From contig JADLZK010009206.1 of assembly GCA_015847255.1 (NCBI GenBank), positions 124,001 to 188,000 on the forward strand: 64,000 nt of DNA, given 5' to 3'. The DNA is from Hyparrhenia diplandra (Eukaryota; Streptophyta; Magnoliopsida; Poales; Poaceae). Position 1 is the stretch's first letter, and each line of letters starts with the position of its first letter. The translations under genes were made by a program, and so were the position numbers. Below, in pieces: positions 28,401-40,400 of the stretch. The notes under the pieces were generated by a model that saw nothing but the letters and a program-made list of their open reading frames with translations, did no database searches and was not told the DNA's origin.

Positions 28401-31400
28401 TTTCCAATCTGGCTATAGAATCGAGCTAGACTTTTTTCGCGGTTGTGGAATCAAATGCCTCGCCCTAGAGAACCTAATTTTGAACAAGTGGACCATTAGA
28501 GAGTTTTTCTAAGAATCACTTGTCATAGGCCTCAAAGTAGCACTTGTTTAGAGTGAAATCTTGGAATTCCATTGAAAATCAAGAAGGGTACCGAAACAAG
28601 AAGGGGAACGACATGAAAGGTACATAGAAAGTTAGGGTGGATAGGTTAAGAGAAGTTTCCAATCTGGCTATAGAATCGAGCTAGACTTTTTTTCGCGGTT
28701 GTGGAATCAAATGCCTCACCCTAGAGAACCTAAATTTGAACAAGTGGACCATTAGAGAGTTTTTTCTAAGAATCACTTGTCATAGGCCTCAACGTAGCAC
28801 TTGTTTAGAGTGAAATCTTGGAATTCCATCAAAAATCTTTAAGAAGGAAACAAGAAGGGGAACGACATGAAAGGTACATAGAAAGTTAGGGTGGATAGGT
28901 TAAGAGAAGTTTCCAATCTGGCTATAGAATCGAGCTAGACTTTTTCGCGGTTGTGGAATCAAATGCCTCACCCTAGAGAACCTAAATTTGAACAAGTGGA
29001 CCATTAGAGAGTTTTTCTAAGAATCACTTGTCATAGGCCTCAAAGTAGCACTTGTTTAGAGTGAAATCTTGGAATTCCATCGAAAATCTTTTGTGTTGAC
29101 CTTTGTACCAAAACAAGAAGGGGAACGACATGAAAGGTACATAGAAAGTTAGGGTGGATAGGTTAAGAGAAGTTTCCAATCTGGCTATAGAATCGAGCTA
29201 GACTTTTTTCGCGGTTGTGGAATCAAATGCCTCACCCTAGAGAACCTAAATTTGAACAAGTGGACCATTAGAGAGTTTTTCTAAGAATCACTTGTCATAG
29301 GCCTCAAAGTAGCACTTGTTTAGAGTGAAATCTTGGAATTCCATGAAAATCTTTGTGTTGACCTTTGTACCCGAACAAGAAGGGGAACGACATGAAAGGT
29401 ACATAGAAAGTTAGGGTGGATAGGTTAAGAGAAGTTTCCAATCTGGCTATAGAATCGAGCTAGACTTTTTCGCGGTTGTGGAATCAAATGCCTCGCCCAA
29501 GAGAACCTAATTTTGAACAAGTGGACCATTAGAGAGTTTTTCTAAGAATCACTTGTCATAGGCCTCAAAGTAGCACTTGTTTAGAGTGAAATCTTGGAAT
29601 TCCATTGAAAATTGAAAATCGAAACAAGAAGGGGAATGACATGAAAGGTACATAGAAAGTTAGGGTGGATAGGTTAAGAGAAGTTTCCAATCTGGCTATA
29701 GAATCGAGCTAGACTTTTTCGCGGTTGTGGAATCAAATGCCTCGCCCAAGAGAACCTAATTTTGAACAAGTGGACCATTAGAGAGTTTTTCTAAGAATCA
29801 CTTGTCATAGGCCTCAACGTAGCACTTGTTTAGAGTGAAATCTTGGAATTCCATCGAAAATCAAGAAGGGTAATGACATGAAAGGTACATAGAAAGTTAG
29901 GGTGGATAGGTTAAGAGAAGTTTCCAATCTGGCTATAGAATCGAGCTAGACTTTTTCGCGGTTGTGGAATCAAATGCCTCACCCTAGAGAACCTAAATTT
30001 GAACAAGTGGACCATTAGAGAGTTTTTCTAAGAATCACTTGTCATAGGCCTCAAAGTAGCACTTGTTTAGAGTGAAGTCTTGGAATTCCAAAAAATCTTT
30101 GTGTTGACCTTTGTACCGAAACAAGAAGGGGAACGACACGAAAGGTACATAGAAAGTTAGGGTGGATAGGTTAAGAGAAGTTTCCAATCTGGCTATAGAA
30201 TCGAGCTAGACTTTTTCGCGGTTGTGGAATCAAATGCCTCGCCCTAGAGAACCTAAATTTGAACAAGTGGACCATTAGAGAGTTTTTCTAAGAATCACTT
30301 GTCATAGGCCTCAAAGTAGCACTTGTTTAGAGTGAAATCTTGGAATTCCATTGAAAATCTTTGTGTTGACCTTTGTACCGAAACAAGAAGGGAACGACAT
30401 GAAAGGTACATAGAAATTTAGTGTGGATAGGTTAAGAGAAGTTTCCAATCTGGCTATAGAATCGAGCTAGACTTTTTCGCGGTTGTGGAATCAAATGCCT
30501 CGCCCTAGAGAACCTAATTTTTGAACAAGTGGACCATTAGAGAGTTTTTCTAAGAATCACTTGTCATAGGCCTCAAAGTAGCACTTGTTTAGAGTGAAAT
30601 CTTGGAATTCCATTGAAAAATCAAGAAACAAGAAGGGAATGACATGAAAGGTACATAGAAAGTTAGGGTGGATAGGTTAAGAGAAGTTTCCAATCTGGCT
30701 ATAGAATCGAGCTAGACTTTTTTCGCGGTTGTGGAATCAAATGCCTCGCCCTAGAGAACCTAAATTTGAACAAGTGGACCATTAGAGAGTTTTTCTAAGA
30801 ATCACTTGTCATAGGCCTCAACGTAGCACTTGTTTAGAGTGAAATCTTGGAATTCCATCGAAAATCTTTATGTCGACCTCCGTACCAAAACAAGAAGGGG
30901 AACGACATGAAAGGTACATAGAAAGTTAGTGTGGATAGGTTAAGAGAAGTTTCCAATCTGGCTATAGAATCGAGCTAGACTTTTTCGCGGTTGTGGAATC
31001 CAATGCCTCACCCTAGAGAACCTAAATTTGAACAAGTGGACCATTAGAGAGTTTTTCTAAGAATCACTTGTCATAGGCCTCAAAGTAGCACTTGTTTAGA
31101 GTGAAGTCTTGGAATTCCAAAAAATCTTTGTGTTGACCTTTGTGCCGAAACAAGAAGGGGAACGACACGAAAGGTACATAGAAAGTTAGGGTGGATAGGT
31201 TAAGAGAAGTTTCCAATCTGGCTATAGAATCGAGCTAGACTTTTTCGCGGTTGTGGAATCAAATGCCTCGCCCTAGAGAACCTAATTTTTGAACAAGTGG
31301 ACCATTAGAGAGTTTTTCTAAGAATCACTTGTCATAGGCCTCAAAGTAGCACTTGTTTAGAGTGAAATCTTGGAATTCCATTGAAAATCTTTTGTGTCGA

Positions 31401-34400
31401 CCTCGCATCAAAACAAGAAGGGGAATGACATGAAAGGTACATAGAAAGTTAGGGTGGATAGGTTAAGAGAAGTTTCCAATCTGGCTATAGAATCGAGCTA
31501 GACTTTTTTTCGCGGTTGTGGAATCAAATGCCTCGCCCTAGAGAACCTAATTTTGAACAAGTGGACCATTAGAGAGTTTTTTCTAAGAATCACTTGTCAT
31601 AGGCCTCAACGTAGCACTTGTTTAGAGTGAAATCTTGGAATTCCATCGAAAATCAAAAAACAAGGGTAATGACATGAAAGGTACATAGAAAGTTAGGGTG
31701 GATAGGTTAAGAGAAGTTTCCAATCGGCTATAGAATCGAGCTAGACTTTTTCGCGGTTGTGGAATCAAATGCCTCGCCCTAGAGAACCTAAATTTTTGAA
31801 CAAGTGGACCATTAGAGAGTTTTTCTAAGAATCACTTGTCATAGGCCTCAACGTAGCACTTGTTTAGAGTGAAATCTTGGAATTCCATCGAAAATCTTTT
31901 ATATGTCGACCTCCGTACCAAAACAAGAAGGGAGCGACATGAAAGGTACATAGAAAGTTAGGGTGGATAGGTTAAGAGAAGTTTCCAATCGGCTATAGAA
32001 TCGAGCTAGACTTTTTTTCGCGGTTGTGGAATCAAATGCCTCACCCTAGAGAACCTAAATTTGAACAAGTGGACCATTAGAGAGTTTTTCTAAGAATCAC
32101 TTGTCATAGGCCTCAAAGTAGCACTTGTTTAGAGTGAAGTCTTGGAATTCCAAAAATCTTTTGTGTTGACCTTTGTACCGAAACAAGAAGGGGAAGCGAC
32201 ACGAAAGGTACATAGAAAGTTAGGGTGGATAGGTTAAGAGAAGTTTCCAATCGGCTATAGAATCGAGCTAGACTTTTTAAGCGGTTGTGGAATCAAATGC
32301 CTCGCCCTAGAGAACCTAATTTTGAACAAGTGGACCATTAGAGAGTTTTTCTAAGAATCACTTGTCATAGGCCTCAAAGTAGCGCTTGTTTAGAGTGAAA
32401 TCTTGGAATTCCATTGAAAATCTTTTTGAAGGGTACCTGACAAACAAGAAGGGGACGACATGAAAGGTACATAGAAAGTTAGGGTGGATAGGTTAAGAGA
32501 AGTTTCCAATCGGCTATAGAATCGAGCTAGACTTTTTCGCGGTTGTGGAATCAAATGCCTCGCCCAAGAGAACCTAATTTTGAACAAGTGGACCATTAGA
32601 GAGTTTTTCTAAGAATCACTTGTCATAGGCCTCAACGTAGCACTTGTTTAGAGTGAAATCTTGGAATTCCATCGAAAAAATCAAGAAGGGTAATGACATG
32701 AAAGGTACATAGAAAGTTAGGGTGGATAGGTTAAGAGAAGTTTCCAATCTGGCTATAGAATCGAGCTAGACTTTTTCGCGGTTGTGGAATCAAATGCCTC
32801 GCCCTAGAGAACCTAAATTTGAACAAGTGGACCATTAGAGAGTTTTTCTAAGAATCACTTGTCATAGGCCTCAACGTAGCACTTGTTTAGAGTGAAATCT
32901 TGGAATTCCATCGAAAATCTTTATGTTGACCTTAGTACCAAAACAAGAAGGGGAACGACATGAAAGGTACATAGAAAGTTAGTGTGGATAGGTTAAGAGA
33001 AGTTTCCAATCGGCTATAGAATCGAGCTAGACTTTTTCGCGGTTGTGGAATCAAATGCCTCACCCTAGAGAACCTAAATTTGAACAAGTGGACCATTAGA
33101 GAGTTTTTCTAAGAATCACTTGTCATAGGCCTCAAAGTAGCACTTGTTTAGAGTGAAGTCTTGGAATTCCAAAAATCTTTGTGTTGACCTTTGTAATTAA
33201 AACAAGAAGGGGAACGACACGAAAGGTACATAGAAAGTTAGGGTGGATAGGTTAAGAGAAGTTTCCAATCTGGCTATAGAATCGAGCTAGACTTTTTCAA
33301 GCGGTTGTGGAATCAAATGCCTCGCCCTAGAGAACCTAAATTTTGAACAAGTGGACCATTAGAGAGTTTTTCTAAGAATCACTTGTCATAGGCCTCAAAG
33401 TAGCGCTTGTTTAGAGTGAAATCTTGGAATTCCATTGAAAATCTTTTGTCGACCTCCGTCATGAAAAACAAGAAGGGGAACGACATGAAAGGTACATAGA
33501 AAGTTAGGGTGGATAGGTTAAGAGAAGTTTCCAATCTGGCTATAGAATCGAGCTAGACTTTTTCGCGGTTGTGGAATCAAATGCCTCGCCCTAGAGAACC
33601 TAATTTTGAACAAGTGGACCATTAGAGAGTTTTTCTAAGAATCACTTGTCATAGGCCTCAACGTAGCACTTGTTTAGAGTGAAATCTTGGAAATTCCATC
33701 AAAAAAAATCAAGAAGGGTAATACATGAAAGGTACATAGAAAGTTAGGGTGGATAGGTTAAGAGAAGTTTCCAATCTGGCTATAGAATCGAGCTAGACTT
33801 TTTCGCGGTTGTGGAGTCAAATGCCTCACCCCTAGAGAACCTAAATTTGAACAAGTGGACCATTAGAGAGTTTTTCTAAGAATCACTTGTCATAGGCCTC
33901 AACGTAGCACTTGTTTAGAGTGAAGTCTTGGAATTCCATTGAAATGTTGACCTCGAAAAACAAGAAGGGGAACGACATGAAAGGTACATAGAAAGTTAGG
34001 GTGGATAGGTTAAGAGAAGTTTCCAATCGGCTATAGAATCGAGCTAGACTTTTTTGCGGTTGTGGAATCAATGCCTCACCCTAGAGAACCTAAATTTGAA
34101 CAAGTGGACCATTAGAGAGTTTTTCTAAGAATCACTTGTCATAGGCCTCAAAGTAGCACTTGTTTAGAGTGAAGTCTTGGAATTCCATCGAAAATCTTTG
34201 TGTTGACCTTCGTACCAAAACAAGAAGGGGAACGACATGAAAGGTACATAGAAAGTTAGTGTGGATAGGTTAAGAGAAGTTTCCAATCTGGCTATAGAAT
34301 CGAGCTAGACTTTTTCGCGGTTGTGGAATCCAATGCCTCACCCTAGAGAACCTAATTTTGAACAAGTGGACCATTAGAGAGTTTTTCTAAGAATCACTTG

Positions 34401-37400
34401 TCATAGGCCTCAAAGTAGCACTTGTTTAGAGTGAAATCTTGGAATTCCAAAAAATCTTTGTGTTGACCTTTGTCATCAGAAACAAGAAGGGAATGACATG
34501 AAAGGTACATAGAAAGTTAGGGTGGATAGGTTAAGAGAAGTTTCCAATCTGGCTATAGAATCGAGCTAGACTTTTTCGCGGTTGTGGAATCAAATGCCTC
34601 GCCCTAGAGAACCTAATTTTGAACAAGTGGACCATTAGAGAGTTTTTCTAAGAATCACTTGTCATAGGCCTCAACGTAGCACTTGTTTAGAGTGAAATCT
34701 TGGAATTCCATTGAAAATCTTTAAAGATCGAAACAAGAAGGGAATGACATGAAAGGTACATAGAAAGTTAGGGTGGATAGGTTAAGAGAAGTTTCCAATC
34801 TGGCTATAGAATCGAGCTAGACTTTTTCGCGGTTGTGGAATCAAATGCCTCGCCCTAGAGAACCTAATTTTGAACAAGTGGACCATTAGAGAGTTTTTCT
34901 AAGAATCACTTGTCATAGGCCTCAAAGTAGCACTTGTTTAGAGTGAAATCTTGGAATTCCATCGAAAATCTTTGTGTTGACCTTTGTACCGTAAAACAAG
35001 AAGGGGAACGACACGAAAGGTACATAGAAAGTTAGGGTGGATAGGTTAAGAGAAGTTTCCAATCTGGCTATAGAATCGAGCTAGACTTTTTCGCGGTTGT
35101 GGAATCAAATGCCTCGCCCTAGAGAACCTAAATTTGAACAAGTGGACCATTAGAGAGTTTTTCTAAGAATCACTTGTCATAGGCCTCAACGTAGCACTTG
35201 TTTAGAGTGAAATCTTGGAATTCCATCGAAAATCTTTTATGTAGAAAATCAAAACAAGAAGGGGAACGACATGAAAGGTACATAGAAAGTTAGGTGGATA
35301 GGTTAAGAGAAGTTTCCAATCGGCTATAGAATCGAGCTAGACTTTTTTCACGGTTGTGGAATCAAATGCCTCACCCTAGAGAACCTAAATTTGAACAAGT
35401 GGACCATTAGAGAGTTTTTCTAAGAATCACTTGTCATAGGCCTCAAAGTAGCACTTGTTTAGAGTGAAATCTTGGAATTCCATCAAAAATCTTTGTGTTG
35501 ACCTTTTGTACAAAACAAGAAGGGAACGACATGAAAGGTACATAGAAAGTTAGTTTACGGTGGATAGGTTAAGAGAAGTTTCCAATCTGGCTATAGAATC
35601 GAGCTAGACTTTTTCGCGGTTGTGGAATCAAATGCCTCACCCTAGAGAACCTAAATTTGAACAAGTGGACCATTAGAGAGTTTTTCTAAGAATCACTTGT
35701 CATAGGCCTCAAAGTAGCACTTGTTTAGAGTGAAGTCTTGGAATTCCATCGAAAATCTTTGTGTTGACCTTTGTACCGAAACAAGAAGGGGAACGACATG
35801 AAAGGTACATAGAAAGTTAGGGTGGATAGGTTAAGAGAAGTTTCCAATCTGGCTATAGAATCGAGCTAGACTTTTTCGCGGTTGTGGAATCAAATGCCTC
35901 GCCCAAGAGAACCTAATTTTGAACAAGTGGACCATTAGAGAGTTTTTCTAAGAATCACTTGTCATAGGCCTCAAAGTAGCGCTTGTTTAGAGTGAAATCT
36001 TGGAATTCCATTGAAAATCTTTGTGTCGACCTCCGTACCGAAACAAGAAGGGAACGACATGAAAGGTACATAGAAAGTTAGGGTGGATAGGTTAAGAGAA
36101 GTTTCCAATCTGGCTATAGAATCGAGCTAGACTTTTTCGCGGTTGTGGAATCAAATGCCTCGCCCTAGAGAACCTAATTTTGAACAAGTGGACCATTAGA
36201 TAGTTTTTCTAAGAATCACTTGTCATAGGCCTCAACGTAGCACTTGTTTAGAGTGAAATCTTGGAATTCCATCGAAAATCTTTGTGTCGACCCTGCAACA
36301 AAAACAAGAAGGGGGAACAACACGAAAGGTACATAGAAAGTTAGGGTGGATAGGTTAAGAGAAGGATTTCAATGTTCCCCTGGCTATAGAATCGAGCTAG
36401 ACTTTTTTCGACTCTCGGTTGTGGAATCAAATGCCTCACCCTAGAGAACCTAAATTTGAACAAGTGGACCATTAGAGAGTTTTTCTAAGAATCACTTGTC
36501 ATATGCCTCAAAGTAGCACTTGTTTAGAGTGAAGTCTTGGAATTCCATCAAAAATCTTTTGTGTTGACCTTTGTACCGCAAAACAAGAAGGGGAACGACA
36601 TGAAAGGTACATAGAAAGTTAGGGTGGATAGGTTAAGAGAAGTTTCCAATCGGCTATAGAATCGAGCTAGACTTTTTTTCGCGGTTGTGGAATCAAATGC
36701 CTCGCCCTAGAGAACCTAAATTTGAACAAGTGGACCATTAGAGAGTTTTTCTAAGAATCACTTGTCATAGGCCTCAACGTAGCACTTGTTTAGAGTGAAA
36801 TCTTGGAATTCCATCGAAAATCTTTATGTAGACCTCCCGTCATCAAAACAAGAAGGGGAACGACATGAAAGGTACATAGAAAGTTAGGGTGGATAGGTTA
36901 AGAGAAGTTTCCAATCTGGCTATAGAATCGAGCTAGACTTTTTCGCGGTTGTGGAATCAAATGCCTCACCCTAGAGAGCCTAAATTTGAACAAGAGGACC
37001 ATTAGAGAGTTTTTCTAAGAATCACTTGTCATAGGCCTCAAAGTAGCACTTGTTTAGAGTGAAGTCTTGGAATTCCATTGAAAATCTTTGTGTCGACCTC
37101 TCTACGAGAAACAAGAAGGGAACGACATTAAAGGTACATAGAAAGTTAGGGTGGATAGGTTAAGAGAAGTTTCCAATCGGCTATAGAATCGAGCTAGACT
37201 TTTTTGCGGTTGTGGAATCAAATGCCTCGCCCTAGAGAACCTAAATTTGAACAAGTGGACCATTAGAGAGTTTTTCTAAGAATCACTTGTCATAGGCCTC
37301 AAAGTAGCACTTGTTTAGAGTGAAATCTTGGAATTCCATTGAAAATCTTTGTGTCGAGCCCTCCATACCAAAAACAAGAAGGGGAACGACATGAAAGGTA

Positions 37401-40400
37401 CATAGAAAGTTAGGGTGGATAGGTTAAGAGAAGTTTCCAATCTGGCTATAGAATCGAGCTAGACTTTTTCGCGGTTGTGGAATCAAATGCCGCCCTAGAG
37501 AACCTAATTTTGAACAAGTGGACCATTAGAGAGTTTTTCTAAGAATCACTTGTCATAGGCCTCAAAGTAGCGCTTGTTTAGAGTGAAATCTTGGAATTCC
37601 ATTGAAAATCTTTGTGTCGACCTCCGTACCGAAACAAGAAGGGAACGACATGAAAGGTACATAGAAAGTTAGGGTGGATAGGTTAAGAGAAGTTTCCAAT
37701 CTGGCTATAGAATCGAGCTAGACTTTTTCGCGGTTGTGGAATCAAATGCCTCACCCTAGAGAACCTAAATTTGAACAAGTGGACCATTAGAGAGTTTTTC
37801 TAAGAATCACTTGTCATAGGCCTCAAAGTAGCACTTGTTTAGAGTGAGGTCTTGGAATTCCATCGAAAATCTTTGTGTTGACCTTTGTACCGAAACAAGA
37901 AGGGGAACGACACGAAAGGTACATAGAAAGTTAGGGTGGATAGGTTAAGAGAAGTTTCCAATCTGGCTATAGAATCGAGCTAGACTTTTTCGCGGTTGTG
38001 GAATCAAATGCCTCGCCCTAGAGAACCTAATTTTGAACAAGTGGACCATTAGAGAGTTTTTCTAAGAATCACTTGTCATAGGCCTCAAAGTAGCACTTGT
38101 TTAGAGTGAAATCTTGGAATTCCATTGAAAATCTTTGTGTTGACCTTTGCATCGAAACAAGAAGGGGAACGACATGAAAGGTACATAGAAAGTTAGGGTG
38201 GATAGGTTAAGAGAAGTTTCCAATCTGGCTATAGAATCGAGCTAGACTTTTTCGCGGTTGTGGAATCAAATGCCTCGCCCTAGAGAACCTAATTTTGAAC
38301 AAGTGGACCATTAGAGAGTTTTTCTAAGAATCACTTGTCATAGGCCTCAAAGTAGCGCTTGTTTAGAGTGAAATCTTGGAATTCCATTGAAAATCTTTGT
38401 GTCGACCTCTCAAGAAACAAGAAGGAACGACATGAAAGGTACATAGAAAGTTAGGGTGGATAGGTTAAGAGAAGTTTCCAATCTGGCTATAGAATCGAGC
38501 TAGACTTTTTTCGCGGTTGTGGAATCAAATGCCTCACCCTAGAGAACCTAAATTTTGAACAAGTGGACCATTAGAGAGTTTTTCTAAGAATCACTTGTCA
38601 TAGGCCTCAAAGTAGCACTTGTTTAGAGTGAAGTCTTGGAATTCCATCGAAAATCTTTGTGTTGACCTTTGTACCAAAAACAAGAAGGGGGAACGACACG
38701 AAAGGTACATAGAAAGTTAGGGTGGATAGGTTAAGAGAAGTTTCCAAATGGCTATAGAATCGAGCTAGACTTTTTCGCGGTTGTGGAATCAAATGCCTCG
38801 CCCTAGAGAACCTAAATTTGAACAAGTGGACCATTAGAGAGTTTTTCTAAGAATCACTTGTCATAGGCCTCAATGTAGCACTTGTTTAGAGTGAAATCTT
38901 GGAATTCCATTGAAAATCTTTATGTAGACCACTGCACCGAAACAAGAAGGGGAACGACATGAAAGGTACATAGAAAGTTAGGGTGGATAGGTTAAGAGAA
39001 GTTTCCAATCTGGCTATAGAATCGAGCTAGACTTTTTTTCGCGGTTGTGGAATCAAATGCCTCACCCTAGAGAACCTAAATTTGAACAAGTGGACCATTA
39101 GAGAGTTTTTCTAAGAATCACTTGTCATAGGCCTCAAAGTAGCACTTGTTTAGAGTGAAATCTTGGAATTCCATCGAAAATCTTTGTGTTGACCTTTGTA
39201 CTTAGAAACAAGAAGGGAACGACATGAAAGGTACATAGAAAGTTAGGGTGGATAGGTTAAGAGAAGTTTCCAATCTGGCTATAGAATCGAGCTAGACTTT
39301 TTTTTCGCGGTTGTGGAATCAAATGCCTCACCCTAGAGAACCTAAATTTTGAACAAGTGGACCATTAGAGAGTTTTTCTAAGAATCACTTGTCATAGGCC
39401 TCAAAGTAGCACTTGTTTAGAGTGAAGTCTTGGAATTCCATTGAAAATCTTTGTGTTGACCTTTGTACCGAAACAAGAAGGGGAACGACATGAAAGGTAC
39501 ATAGAAAGTTAGGGTGGATAGGTTAAGAGAAGTTTCCAATCTGGCTATAGAATCGAGCTAGACTTTTTCGCGGTTGTGGAATCAAATGCCTCGCCCTAGA
39601 GAACCTAAATTTGAACAAGTGGACCATTAGAGAGTTTTTCTAAGAATCACTTGTCATAGGCCTCAACGTAGCACTTGTTTAGAGTGAAATCTTGGAATTC
39701 CATCGAAAATCTTTATGTAGACCTCCGTACCAAAACAAGAAGGGGAACAACATGAAAGGTACATAGAAAGTTAGGGTGGATAGGTTAAGAGAAGTTTCCA
39801 ATCGGCTATAGAATCGAGCTAGACTTTTTTCGCGGTTGTGGAATCAAATGCCTCACCCTAGAGAACCTAAATTTGAACAAGTGGACCATTAGAGAGTTTT
39901 TCTAAGAATCACTTGTCATAGGCCTCAAAGTAGCACTTGTTTAGAGTGAGGTCTTGGAATTCCATCAAAAATGTTTGTGTTGACCTTTGTACCGAAACAA
40001 GAAGGGGAACGACACGAAAGGTACATAGAAAGTTAGGGTGGATAGGTTAAGAGAAGTTTCCAATCTGGCTATAGAATCGAGCTAGACTTTTCGCGGTTGT
40101 GGAATCAAATGCCTTGCCCTAGAGAACCTAAATTTTGAACAAGTGGACCATTAGAGAGTTTTTCTAAGAATCACTTGTCATAGGCCTCAAAGTAGCACTT
40201 GTTTAGAGTGAAATCTTGGAATTCCATTGAAAATCTTTGTGTTGACCTTTGTACCGAAACAAGAAGGGAACGACATGAAAGGTAGATAGAAAGTTAGGGT
40301 GGATAGGTTAAGAGAAGTTTCCAATCTGGCTATAGAATCGAGCTAGACTTTTTTCACGGTTGTGGAATCAAATGCCTCGCCCTAGAGAACCTAATTTTGA

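Noticed and set aside
1387..38834. Repeated minus-strand open frames of 60-80 codons in array A, with a shared core
   Set aside because: They follow from satellite homogenisation. They occur only in a minority of monomers, where run length and indels happen to keep the frame (a T-run of 5 in most). Their ends differ with the variable segment, and no domain or codon-level constraint is visible.
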